Shown piece after piece: positions 30,522-38,146 of a stretch of 64,000 bases of DNA (the first letter of the stretch is position 1; each line of letters opens with the position of its first letter). The DNA comes from Saccharophagus degradans 2-40. GTDB taxonomy: Bacteria; Pseudomonadota; Gammaproteobacteria; Pseudomonadales; Cellvibrionaceae. Location of the stretch: contig NC_007912.1 in NCBI RefSeq assembly GCF_000013665.1, forward strand, positions 3,899,501 to 3,963,500, given 5' to 3'. The notes under the pieces are model-generated. The model saw only the letters and a list, made by a program, of their open reading frames with translations, searched no databases and was not told the DNA's origin. A program made the position numbers and the translations under genes.

Positions 30522-31568
30522 ATGAGATTTTATACCATTTCCCACAAACATTACTGTGGAATAGATTTGCATACCAAAATGATGTACGTCTGCATACTTG
30601 ATTCTGATGCTAACATACTGATTCATAAGAATATACCTACTAATGGTAAGGCGTTTTTAAAGCTCATAGCCCCCTATCGCGAAGACATTGTCGTAGGCGT
30701 TGAGTGCATGTTTTCTTGGTATTGGCTGGCTGATTTGTGCGCCAAAGAAGGCATCGAATTTATCTTAGGCCATGCACTTTACATGAGGTGTATTCACGGC
30801 GGAAAGGCCAAAAACGATAGAGTTGACTCGGAAAAAATCGCACGCATTATGAGAGGCGGCGATTTCCCTCTCGCCTATGCCTATCCTGCCGAGCTTCGGC
30901 CTGTTCGCGACCTCATGCGTAGACGAAGCCATTTGGTTCGCATTAAGAGTGAGATTCAAAGCCATATTAGTATTACCAACTACCAATATAATCTTGAGCC
31001 GTTCGACAAAAACATCGTTCACAAAGGTAATCGCGAAGGTATAGCAGATCACTTCGATAACGCTTCTGTACGACTTAATGTTGAAACCGATATTGCCGTT
31101 ATGGACAGCCTTCACGATCAGATACGGAACCTCGAAAACTACATTATCAGGCATGCGAAAGACTACGATGGCCGAATGTTGTACCGATTAAAAACAGTTC
31201 CTGGGATTGGCGATATTTTGGCTTTAACAATCATGTATGAAATTCTATCGATCGATCGCTTTCCAACGGTTCAAAAGTTTTGTTCATACTCCCGTTTAGT
31301 TAAATGTGCGAATGAGTCGGCTGGCAAAAAAATGGGGACATCAGGCTCAAAAATAGGTAACGCTCATCTAAAATGGGCCTTTTCTGAAGCGGCTATTCTA
31401 TTCATACGTGGAAATGATAAAGCTCAGAAATATGTTACTAAATTAAGCAAGAAGTTTGGCAAAGGTAAAGCGCTGTCCATACTATCCCACAAATTGGGAC
31501 GCGCTATTTATTTTATGATGAAAAGGAACGATGTCTTTGATATGAATTACTTTTTTCGAAATAGTTAA
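30522..31568 (+). CDS. IS110/IS1111-family DEDD transposase
   Basis: 348 residues from the ATG at 30522, which has AAGGAG 8 nt upstream. The N-terminal RuvC-like DEDD domain is intact: D15 in YCGIDLHTK, E61 in VGVECMF, D99 and D102 in KNDRVDSEKIA. The C-terminal Transposase_20 domain has LKTVPGIGDILALTI and GTSGSKIGNAHLKWAF with the conserved Ser region. The enzyme uses an RNA guide to choose the target in characterised relatives. All key residues are present, so the element may be active. Confidence 0.93.
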   Translation: MRFYTISHKHYCGIDLHTKMMYVCILDSDANILIHKNIPTNGKAFLKLIAPYREDIVVGVECMFSWYWLADLCAKEGIEFILGHALYMRCIHGGKAKNDRVDSEKIARIMRGGDFPLAYAYPAELRPVRDLMRRRSHLVRIKSEIQSHISITNYQYNLEPFDKNIVHKGNREGIADHFDNASVRLNVETDIAVMDSLHDQIRNLENYIIRHAKDYDGRMLYRLKTVPGIGDILALTIMYEILSIDRFPTVQKFCSYSRLVKCANESAGKKMGTSGSKIGNAHLKWAFSEAAILFIRGNDKAQKYVTKLSKKFGKGKALSILSHKLGRAIYFMMKRNDVFDMNYFFRNS

Positions 31569-31575
31569 ATGTTTA

Positions 31576-31721
31576 GGGTAGCGTGTTTGAGCTAGCAGGT
31601 ATAACTAGGGTGCCGAGCATAAAGATCCTAAGCTGAGTTATCCGTTTAAGCTTCGAGCTTACTCTTAGCCTGATGAAAAAATGCCAACTCTCTCGCTTTG
31701 AATAGACAGAACACGCTACCC
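31576..31721 (+). ncRNA. Candidate IS1111 bridge/seek RNA
   Basis: GGGTAGCGTGTT (31576-31587) is perfectly complementary to AACACGCTACCC (31710-31721), closing a 146-nt domain just after the transposase. Inside are a hairpin AAGCT-TCG-AGCTT (31648-31660) and a bulged stem GG(T)ATAACT/AGTTATCC (31598-31606 with 31636-31643). IS1111-group elements encode their guide RNA 3' of the transposase gene, which is the placement here. The loop strand TATAAC repeats part of the attC box GTTATAAC, but the match is too short to prove a guide. Confidence 0.55.
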
Positions 31722-32062
31722 GCCCTACGCTTTTTTGACGTGTGACTGCCCCTTGACTGAGTGATCTATAACTGGATACAAAACACCGTAAGCCCGATTC
31801 TTTGAAGCGCCAGATCCAAGGGTAACCGATAAATTTCTAGTAGCGCCTTAGTAAAGCTAAGGCATCCAGATTACTTCAGCGAATGAAAGCGTCGAACGTT
31901 AATTTGGACTGACTCTCAATAGGTGTTTGGTACAGTTACCACTAAGCCTTCCATGAAATTATCGTCAGTAGAAACATTCAAAATTGCTTTTTTATTAACT
32001 CTAGGCATTAAACCAAGGGTTTTGGTGAGTTATTGTTCTTTGACAGGTCCGGTCATATAGGT
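31722..32062. other. Remaining 3' non-coding end of the IS
   Basis: No ORF with a credible start was seen. The stretch includes a local inverted repeat GCCTTAG-TAAA-GCTAAGGC near 31845-31863 and the right sub-terminal repeat GGTCAT. Confidence 0.4.
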
Positions 32063-32071
32063 GTTATAACC

Positions 32072-32473
32072 TTACCCGTATAACTCCATGACAAACGCCC
32101 CAATAATAGCGCCAAATATAAAACAAGTTACAGCAATTAGAGTTACATTATTAGCACTTTGATTATTAACCGCGTTAACCGAAGCCTCTTTCTGAACAAA
32201 TTCACCCAAAGGTTTAACTTCAGGCTCTAAAACCGCACCAACCGAGAAATACCCCACTAGCTGACTCGCCACTAGCCTTTCACCAGCCTTTACCACGTAC
32301 TCCAGCATACTTCCATCTTCAGGAGCCAAAATCTCGAGAACTACTTTATTAGTTTCGAAATCAAATAGAACATCGTCTTTCAAGACTGGCTTTCTCGGCT
32401 CGGCATGTATTCGAGAAATAAATCCGTCCTCAATTGACTCTGGAAGTAACGGTACTTTAATTTCGATTGTCAT
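32072..32473 (-). CDS. Membrane-anchored lipoyl-domain protein (cassette)
   Basis: 133 residues. Positions 1-80 match the N-terminal lipoyl domain of 2-oxoacid dehydrogenase E2 proteins: EIKVPLLPESIEDGFISRIH, then DVLFDFETNKVVLEILAPEDGSM with the acceptor lysine K43. A short linker leads to one C-terminal transmembrane helix (about 108-130, LIAVTCFIFGAIIGAF). There is no E3-binding or acyltransferase domain. It could be a tethered swinging-arm carrier or a lipoylation decoy; both are inference. A single-gene cassette with attC 2 downstream, split by the IS. Confidence 0.8.
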   Translation of the reverse strand: MTIEIKVPLLPESIEDGFISRIHAEPRKPVLKDDVLFDFETNKVVLEILAPEDGSMLEYVVKAGERLVASQLVGYFSVGAVLEPEVKPLGEFVQKEASVNAVNNQSANNVTLIAVTCFIFGAIIGAFVMELYG

Positions 32474-32487
32474 AATTACCTAGTAAG

Positions 32488-32604
32488 TTATAACGCCCGG
32501 CTCACCAGCGGCTAAACCGGAGTGGTTTTTGTGTTAAAGTGTAGCACAGCGAAACCACAAAAACCGCGTAGGTTTGGACGTCTGCGTGGAGCCGCTTGTT
32601 AGGC
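32488..32604 (-). other. attC site 3
   Basis: TTATAAC and GTTAGGC boxes 117 bp apart with complementary arms (GTGGTTTTTGTG with CACAAAAACC). It shares CGCCCGGCTCACCAGCG with sites 4 and 6. Follows the DUF4145 gene. Confidence 0.9.
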
Positions 32605-32622
32605 TTGAGACTCTTAAAATAA

Positions 32623-33321
32623 TTATTTTTCAGAATCGTCATTTCCTTTCAATTTTTCATCTCGCCTGATTCTTGAGAGCTTAACTTTTTCGGGCATGAT
32701 AAATGTGTACATGAAAAACTTTGATACAAAATCGTGCACTTCCTCTGAATCAGTCGCTTCTATATTTTTCAAATTATCCCTATCTGGATGGGCACCCCAA
32801 TTCCCAAATATTCTAATTTGATGTGCCCAATCTTTGATATCGCCAGGCAATGATGCAAGAGAGTTTATCTGCTTTATAAGATCATCTTTTGGGTTTGCAC
32901 CCAGCACTACCAGTGATAACTGTAGTGCTCTACGAAACATAGAACAAGCGGCTTTATCCGCCCCTATACTCATGCATTTTAAAGCTTCTTTATAATCAGC
33001 AAGTACATTTTCATCAATAAAAGCAACATCCTCATTGCCAATTTGATCATCGATAACTGCAGGAAACTTCTCGTCCCACCCTTTCATTTCAAAGTTTTCA
33101 TGCTGAGAATATTCGTTCTGCCGTAAATAGAAAGTTTTGAGAATTAACCTTCTGCATGGCTTACACCTAAAAACTACATAAAATTCAGCGTCACGGTTAG
33201 CTAAAACATGGCTTCCTGACCATTGTTTCTCAATGTGTGATTTGGCTCCACAATGAGGACATATATCGATTAAATCATGGACATGTTTATTTAAACCTTC
33301 CTCAGCCTCAGATAATTTCAT
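32623..33321 (-). CDS. DUF4145 protein with N-terminal zinc ribbon (cassette)
   Basis: 232 residues. A zinc-ribbon-like part has CPHCG (C21, C24) and CKPC (C53, C56). The C-terminal DUF4145 helical domain shows ALKCMSIGADKAACSMFRRALQL, LPGDIKDWAHQIRIFGNWGAHP and a DFVSKFFMY segment. DUF4145 occurs alone or fused to nucleases and restriction-type proteins and has been discussed as HEPN-like, but its activity is unsettled. Cassette gene, attC 3 downstream. Confidence 0.82.
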   Translation of the reverse strand: MKLSEAEEGLNKHVHDLIDICPHCGAKSHIEKQWSGSHVLANRDAEFYVVFRCKPCRRLILKTFYLRQNEYSQHENFEMKGWDEKFPAVIDDQIGNEDVAFIDENVLADYKEALKCMSIGADKAACSMFRRALQLSLVVLGANPKDDLIKQINSLASLPGDIKDWAHQIRIFGNWGAHPDRDNLKNIEATDSEEVHDFVSKFFMYTFIMPEKVKLSRIRRDEKLKGNDDSEK

Positions 33322-33344
33322 CTCTTGTTCCTAAATTTTGTGGA

Positions 33345-33462
33345 GCCTAACGCCCGGCTCACCAGCGCCCGAACCGGAGAGGCTTTTGTGGTAAAGTGTA
33401 GCGCAGCGAAACCCACAAAAGCAGCGTAGGTTTGGGCGTCTGCGTGGAGCCGATTGTTATAT
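33345..33462 (-). other. attC site 4
   Basis: GCCTAAC and GTTATAT boxes, 118 bp, almost identical to site 6 in the body. The TAA stop of the 57-residue gene falls in the box at 33457-33459, showing where that cassette ends. Confidence 0.9.
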
Positions 33463-33630
33463 TTTTTTTGCAGTGTCTTCGGACTTCCAAATGAAATAAC
33501 CATTGCGGTCAACTTTGAAATCTTCTCGGGATTTCCGAACACTTACGCTTTCTTTCTCCTTGCTAAACAAATTGGAAGCATTTTTCGATCGGCTTTGGTA
33601 ATTCTTTCTTTCGTTGATAATCTTTGACAT
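33457..33630 (-). CDS. 57-residue basic protein coupled to the kinase gene
   Basis: The ATG at 33630 comes 2 nt after the kinase stop codon, and its AGGAGG ribosome-binding site lies inside the last kinase codons with an 8-nt spacer. The product starts MSKIINERKNYQSRSKNASN and ends NGYFIWKSEDTAKKI; it is rich in Lys, Arg and Ser. No family was recognised. Ser-rich basic composition and tight coupling make it a possible kinase substrate or regulator (inference). The stop is inside attC 4, so the gene belongs to the same cassette. Confidence 0.72.
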   Translation of the reverse strand: MSKIINERKNYQSRSKNASNLFSKEKESVSVRKSREDFKVDRNGYFIWKSEDTAKKI

Positions 33631-33632
33631 TT

Positions 33633-34679
33633 TCAGTACCTCCTAAGGAAGCGCTTAATCTCTGATCTGTTTATCTGTGGCTTACAGTATTCTGTTATTC
33701 TTTGGGTATTTCCCCCAGCTGAAGTTTTCCTGGCCTCTGAACTCCCATTCTCGTCAACTACTAGATCGAATACGCGCCCGTCAGTGGCATTTTTGTGCCA
33801 CGTTCTGTTTGCACCATCATAAGACAGGCTCCAATCAAGAAGTTCACCGTCTATACTTGACAAGTCATTAACTACATCTACAGCGGAAACATATCTTTCT
33901 TTCAAATCTGTAGCCAAACACTTTTTTATCGTATTAATTAAAGCTTGCGGTATGTGCTCAGGGTAATCGTTTTTATTTGGAAATTGCCCATTTACAACCG
34001 CATGCCTAAACCTATGACGATTGAGGTCGCCACCTTCTATAAAAGTAGCATATTCAGCATAAAAAATATCATCCCCAACACACATTCTATGAAGCGTCAG
34101 TCCGAATTGGTATATATCAAACTGATTGTTAAAGTTTTGAGTACTAAAAGCCTCGGGAGGCACCATATTGCCATATATTCTATCTTGACCAGCAACACCA
34201 CTGAACGTAGTTTGTTTTGTAAGTCCAAAGTCCGATAATAGTGCCTCCCCCCTCTTTGAGAACAGAATATTATCTGGCTTCACATCAAAGTGGATCAGTC
34301 TTTTAGAATGGATATTGTGCAACCCACTCAGCACTTGTGTGGACCAAATAATAATTTCCCTAACGCTAATAGGGGATTCTCTTATTCTTTTTTTAAGAGA
34401 ACCAAGTTCAAAATAGGGCATTGCAAGAAAGATATGATCATCATCCTGGCAGGCATAGTAAATAGGGACAACATTAGGATGACTACTTAGATGTAATAGG
34501 CTGGCTTCTTTAAAATATTCATTCACATCAGAAAAGTCTGACTTAAGCATTTTTTTTACAACTATTTCAGCATTCAGTTGTAAATCTGTTGCAGTGAAAA
34601 CAGTAGAGTTTTTACCTTCTAATCCAATTTCATGCCGTATGTGAAAGCTCAATTCTGCAGTTCTCGTTGTATTAAGCAT
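33633..34679 (-). CDS. Ser/Thr protein kinase (cassette)
   Basis: 348 residues. The Hanks-type kinase core is complete: VVKKM (ATP-binding lysine K42), E58 in helix C, LIHFDVKPDNILF (H130, D132, K134, N137), SDFGLTK (D150-G152) and MVPPEAF. HFD replaces the usual HRD. The C-terminus (about 275-348) is soluble and unrecognised, and there is no membrane helix. The start overlaps the stop of the upstream gene by 8 nt with AGGAG before it. The middle gene of a three-gene cassette. Confidence 0.92.
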   Translation of the reverse strand: MLNTTRTAELSFHIRHEIGLEGKNSTVFTATDLQLNAEIVVKKMLKSDFSDVNEYFKEASLLHLSSHPNVVPIYYACQDDDHIFLAMPYFELGSLKKRIRESPISVREIIIWSTQVLSGLHNIHSKRLIHFDVKPDNILFSKRGEALLSDFGLTKQTTFSGVAGQDRIYGNMVPPEAFSTQNFNNQFDIYQFGLTLHRMCVGDDIFYAEYATFIEGGDLNRHRFRHAVVNGQFPNKNDYPEHIPQALINTIKKCLATDLKERYVSAVDVVNDLSSIDGELLDWSLSYDGANRTWHKNATDGRVFDLVVDENGSSEARKTSAGGNTQRITEYCKPQINRSEIKRFLRRY

Positions 34680-35130
34680 GAACTGCTCCTAGTGCTGTGA
34701 AAATTGCCTCTTTTTCCTCTTTGCTATGCGTATTCCAGTTTTCAACTTCGTCATAAACCTTAGCACCGTCAATGTATAACTTAAAATCTGCCCGCTTCAT
34801 GTTAAGTTTTGGAGTAATTGTTGAAATCTGACCACAAAAATATGCCAATAGCATACTGCTTGCAAAAGCCTCTTGAATCACTCCTTCAATTTCGATACGT
34901 CGTATTTTTAATGTTTGAGAATTGCTTTCAACCACTCTCAATCCTGCTTTTTCGATTTTAAACTCTCTTAGAATATCTAAAATCGAATTCCTTATATATT
35001 TCAGCGCTTCAGGTGTTGGTAACGCTTTAGGTATTTTGATGTCTTCAACGTTAACAATTAGTGCTTTGTCTGTATCGTAGACAGCAATAATTACCGAACA
35101 TGGTTTAGCTCTAATGCCCAGAGTATTCAC
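34672..35130 (-). CDS. RNase-H-fold-like protein preceding the kinase (cassette)
   Basis: 152 residues from a GTG at 35130 with GGGAG 5 nt upstream. The pattern (TLGIRAKPCSVIIAVYD, long helix LKYIRNSILDILREFKIEKAGLRVVE, then EIEGVIQEAFASSML) suggests an RNase-H/RuvC-like fold similar to DUF3010 proteins, but the first-strand catalytic Asp is absent (GIRAK). It may be a non-catalytic or altered member; this is a fold guess. It opens the kinase cassette and overlaps the kinase start. Confidence 0.65.
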   Translation of the reverse strand: MNTLGIRAKPCSVIIAVYDTDKALIVNVEDIKIPKALPTPEALKYIRNSILDILREFKIEKAGLRVVESNSQTLKIRRIEIEGVIQEAFASSMLLAYFCGQISTITPKLNMKRADFKLYIDGAKVYDEVENWNTHSKEEKEAIFTALGAVHA

Positions 35131-35145
35131 ATAATCTCCCTAAAA

Positions 35146-35265
35146 ATATAACGCCTTGCTCACCTGCACAGACTGCGGAGGGCGTTTTTGTGTGAAAATG
35201 GAGCGCAGCGACTGACACAAAAACGTGCGTAGCAGTATGTGTCAGCGTGCAGCAACTTGTTAGGC
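35146..35265 (-). other. attC site 5
   Basis: ATATAAC and GTTAGGC boxes, 120 bp, with long complementary arms (GCGTTTTTGTG with CACAAAAACGTGC). The stop codon of the ART-like gene is in the box. Confidence 0.9.
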
Positions 35266-35919
35266 CAAGCGGACATTATAGCGATATACCTCCATGTTTC
35301 CGTATGTATTTGAGCCTTTAAATGTTAAGCGTATATTGTTTTGCAAGAGAACCTCGTATTCATGCTTTAACTTTTGATTGCCCCATGTTTTAAATGCATA
35401 AGCATGTATTTTTAAATTATCTTCTATGTCAAAAATGGCAATTTGGCCCTTAACCTCAATTGCGTGCCACCGCGCTACCGAAGGCATAGTTGTAGTTGAC
35501 ACAGGACCACAGGTAATATCTATATCGCTTTTCGCAAATAAACCGCCTCGAAATAAAACTTGCCCCTTAGGCAAAAGACCTCCAAATTTAATCAATTCGT
35601 CGTTAATAAGTGCGGCATTGTTTTTCTTTTTCGGTTTCACTCTATAACTATGAATATTTGGTACATCCTTTAAAAACGGCATTGAATTTTGCCACTCACA
35701 ATAAACCGCAGATTTTTTTAGAGCGTCCTCTAATGCAGAATTACATTCGCCGGGGCCATTATCACTGATGATGTCTTTTACAACCTCATCTACATCTTTA
35801 AACGTTCTTATAACCCGTAGGGTTTGAGCCCCGCATTGTGCAAGGGCTAGCTCATGTGCTGTATGAGGTCGAGTATCGAAAGGCAAAACATCAAATAGTT
35901 CAAACTTTGGATTTTTCAT
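35260..35919 (-). CDS. ADP-ribosyltransferase-like protein (R-S-E class, cassette)
   Basis: 219 residues. The C-terminal half carries the ordered triad of R-S-E ARTs: R124 in VLFRGG, the STS-like S141-T142-T143 in GPVSTTTMPSVARWH, and an ExE, E187-Y188-E189, in KHEYEVLLQNNIRL followed by a final strand. N-terminal 100 residues are helical and unrecognised. No signal peptide is present. Stand-alone ARTs act as toxins or modify host or phage proteins; no antitoxin gene is in the cassette. Family placement is by motif only. Confidence 0.7.
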   Translation of the reverse strand: MKNPKFELFDVLPFDTRPHTAHELALAQCGAQTLRVIRTFKDVDEVVKDIISDNGPGECNSALEDALKKSAVYCEWQNSMPFLKDVPNIHSYRVKPKKKNNAALINDELIKFGGLLPKGQVLFRGGLFAKSDIDITCGPVSTTTMPSVARWHAIEVKGQIAIFDIEDNLKIHAYAFKTWGNQKLKHEYEVLLQNNIRLTFKGSNTYGNMEVYRYNVRLA

Positions 35920-35932
35920 TACACTACCAAGC

Positions 35933-36050
35933 GCCTAACGCCCGGCTCACCAGCGCCCATACCGGAGAGGCTTTTGTGGTAAAGTGTAGCGCAGCGAAAC
36001 CCACAAAAGCAGCGTAGGTTTGGGCGTCTGCGTGGAGCCGTTTGTTAGGG
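35933..36050 (-). other. attC site 6
   Basis: GCCTAAC and GTTAGGG boxes, 118 bp; nearly the same sequence as attC 4. Follows the PIN-like gene. Confidence 0.9.
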
Positions 36051-36053
36051 CTT

Positions 36054-36953
36054 TTAGGCAAAATTTTTGAATACATGATCTAGCTTTGTAACAATTCGTG
36101 CTTTTGGTATGTATCCGTCTCTATTTAGCAGGCTTGCGAAATGCTTCTCACATACGACAACATCACAATAGCAGCTAGCAACGCCTATCCCTCCCCAATC
36201 CTCTAGATCACTCTTCTTTGGCTTATATTGCTCATTTTTAAGTACTTGGCGATGTAAATGTATATCCAGCTTTCGAGTTGGCATTGACATCAAGAATTCT
36301 TTATGTTGCTCCTTACTAAGTTTTTCCATTATTGAAACACTTAAAGAATTCTTTTGAAATACTCGATTCAGCGGGTCTATTATATCGACCATAGACATTG
36401 CATGTAACCAATCGTCCCACTTTGATTTATCGAGCTCATGCTTCTTTTCGTTAATTTGAGAAAGATGGTTAAAAAAGTTATTTCGATGGGAATCTAAATT
36501 AACTGATCCCACAGGATCAATATCGAACATTTCCGAACCCGTTAAAACCGATTTATTCACTAATGCTTTGAATGTTTTTAGTAATTCAGATTGAAATTCG
36601 ACTCCAAATGCAAACTCGATTCCCTCACCGATAAGTTGTTTCGGTCTTGGTTTTATATCAACTCCTAACTTTCTAAGAGCGACTTCAATCTCTCTTTCAA
36701 CAATACTCGGATACGGTGCAAATGTTTTATCTTTCGATATTTTCCACATCAACTCTCCTAGGCGCTTTCGTCGCCCTACGTTTCCAATTCTCGAAAACTC
36801 GATAAAATGAGTTGACGCTAAGGGAAATATACATTTCGACTTCGAAGCAGCCAGAAATTCACCTAGAATATTTTTGTCACGAACTGTTGTGTCTAAACCA
36901 TTAGCAATTCTAGCTAATTCAATCCATTTATTTTGGTCAAGGTATACAATCAT
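36054..36953 (-). CDS. PIN-like domain protein (cassette)
   Basis: 299 residues. The N-terminus IVYLDQNKWIELAR has the strand-plus-Asp (D6) start of PIN nucleases, ASTHFIEFSR offers a conserved Glu, and DLEDWGGIGVASCYCDVVVCEKHF near the C-terminus has the late acidic cluster. A long helical insert separates them, so the protein is about twice the size of VapC toxins. A ribonuclease role is plausible but not shown. No VapB-like partner is present in the cassette. Confidence 0.65.
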   Translation of the reverse strand: MIVYLDQNKWIELARIANGLDTTVRDKNILGEFLAASKSKCIFPLASTHFIEFSRIGNVGRRKRLGELMWKISKDKTFAPYPSIVEREIEVALRKLGVDIKPRPKQLIGEGIEFAFGVEFQSELLKTFKALVNKSVLTGSEMFDIDPVGSVNLDSHRNNFFNHLSQINEKKHELDKSKWDDWLHAMSMVDIIDPLNRVFQKNSLSVSIMEKLSKEQHKEFLMSMPTRKLDIHLHRQVLKNEQYKPKKSDLEDWGGIGVASCYCDVVVCEKHFASLLNRDGYIPKARIVTKLDHVFKNFA

Positions 36954-36959
36954 GTCGTG

Positions 36960-37091
36960 CCCTAACGCCGCCAGCAGCGGCAGATTACATGGAGCACCTT
37001 TTGTGAAATAATGAGCGCAGCGAACACAAAAGGAGCGGAGTGTAAGCTGTCCAACCCACGAAGTGGGTGTGGCTGACTGGCCTTGTTAGCT
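36960..37091 (-). other. attC site 7
   Basis: CCCTAAC and GTTAGCT boxes, 132 bp, arms CACCTTTTGTG/CACAAAAGGAG. The inner loop includes CCCACGAAGTGGG. Confidence 0.88.
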
Positions 37092-37143
37092 GCTACAGCA
37101 AGAAGCAACTTCATTAGGGAGTTTTTAAATTGAGGTTGCATTT

Positions 37144-37497
37144 CTAATTCAGTGGAATTATCTCTATCTCAGCCTCAGGAAAGTATTTAGCTGCTTCTCT
37201 TGCGATCGCCTTAGAATAAAGGCATCCGTGAAACAAATCTATAACACCTTTATTACTTAAGAAAAGGCTTACCACTGCAGCTTGCTTTATTTTAATGACA
37301 CTACCTTTCTTCACCCTCCTCACTTTAGCCTTAAAAGGCCATGTTCCGAGTGATGTTGTAATTTCAATTTTCTCTCCAAGATCACGGAATATTCTTTTTT
37401 CGATGTCTTTGTACTTTTTCTTATTGTACTTATGCCCTAAATAGGGAACCAATATTCCTATAAGTGAATAAGCTAGAATATTAATAACAATTTCCAT
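37144..37497 (-). CDS. Small membrane-anchored protein (cassette)
   Basis: 117 residues. One N-terminal hydrophobic helix (INILAYSLIGILVPYLGH) is followed by a very basic stretch (KYNKKKYKDIEKR) and a soluble alpha/beta part ending AAKYFPEAEIEIIPLN. The basic flank predicts a cytoplasmic C-terminal domain. No family was recognised. A one-gene cassette with attC 8 upstream of it on the other side and attC 7 at its 3' side. Confidence 0.6.
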   Translation of the reverse strand: MEIVINILAYSLIGILVPYLGHKYNKKKYKDIEKRIFRDLGEKIEITTSLGTWPFKAKVRRVKKGSVIKIKQAAVVSLFLSNKGVIDLFHGCLYSKAIAREAAKYFPEAEIEIIPLN

Positions 37498-37514
37498 GGG
37501 CTACCCAACTATAA

Positions 37515-37654
37515 AGCTAACGCAGAGCTAAACGGCGCACAAAGTGGAGCTGCTTTTGTGCAATAATTTGCGAAGCAAATGCACAAAAGAAGCGGAGCTT
37601 TGGGCGTCCAGTGGAGGCCGCAGGCCGAAACGGTGTTTTAGCGTATTGTTATGT
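37515..37654 (-). other. attC site 8 (140-bp subfamily)
   Basis: AGCTAAC and GTTATGT boxes. The body GAGCTAAACGGCGCACAAAG is shared with sites 9, 11, 19 and 20, a homogeneous subfamily of 138-140 bp. Confidence 0.92.
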
Positions 37655-37660
37655 GCTTGT

Positions 37661-37981
37661 TCATTTTGTAAATGTGAACTCTTTTAGACCAATATATGAT
37701 TCATCGGTCATCGACAACATCGTTTGACCATTAGTTAATGGAACTGAGATGGCAAACAAGTTTTCTTTACCATTAACTGAGAAGTACATTCTTTCTTGCC
37801 CTGATTTACTAATGAAAAACCCAATAAATTTAAAGTCTTCTTCCTTAAAGGCATCTTCAAAGGGTGGTTCATTTTCATCAAATTGATAAAGACCGTACTC
37901 AAGGTTGAAATAATCAATAAATTCTCTTGGCTCAGTATCTGGCTGGCTTAAAAACTTATCACATTCTACTAATTCTTCCAT
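37661..37981 (-). CDS. 106-residue acidic protein (cassette)
   Basis: Start at the ATG 37981, preceded by AGAGGGA; the longer frame enters an attC and is rejected. The protein is acidic at first (MEELVECDKFLSQPDTEPRE) and continues with a beta-rich part (FIGFFISKSGQERMYFSVNG). The layout resembles small immunity-type or SUKH-like proteins, but no family is clear. Single-gene cassette. Confidence 0.6.
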   Translation of the reverse strand: MEELVECDKFLSQPDTEPREFIDYFNLEYGLYQFDENEPPFEDAFKEEDFKFIGFFISKSGQERMYFSVNGKENLFAISVPLTNGQTMLSMTDESYIGLKEFTFTK

Positions 37982-38008
37982 GATTCCCTCTTCGTGGGTA
38001 ACTTGGGC

Positions 38009-38146
38009 ACATAACGCTGAGCTAAACGGCGCACAAAGTGGAGCTGGTTTGTGCGACAATTTGCGAAGCAAATGCACAAACAAGCGGAGCTTTGGGCGTC
38101 CAGTGTAGGCCGAAGGCCGAAACGGTGTTTTAGCGTATTGTTATGC
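38009..38146 (-). other. attC site 9 (140-bp subfamily)
   Basis: ACATAAC and GTTATGC boxes, 138 bp, sequence as site 8 with a few substitutions. The stop of the DUF4375 gene overlaps the box. Confidence 0.92.

Larger units (their letters stand above)
30429..32062 (+). mobile_element. IS110-family (IS1111-group) insertion sequence in attC
   Basis: About 1.63 kb containing one transposase and a 494-bp 3' non-coding end. Ends were placed by comparing the split attC with its intact relative, so each may be off by a few bases. ATGACC at 30438-30443 and GGTCAT at 32051-32056 are inverted near the two ends, as expected for the sub-terminal repeats of the IS1111 group. An IS1111 subfamily is known to target integron attC sites, and this insertion fits that habit. 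Confidence 0.85.

Noticed and set aside
33318-33542. Minus-strand frame of 74 codons
   Set aside because: It runs through attC 4 and overlaps the better supported 57-residue gene in another frame; its sequence is the translated attC palindrome.
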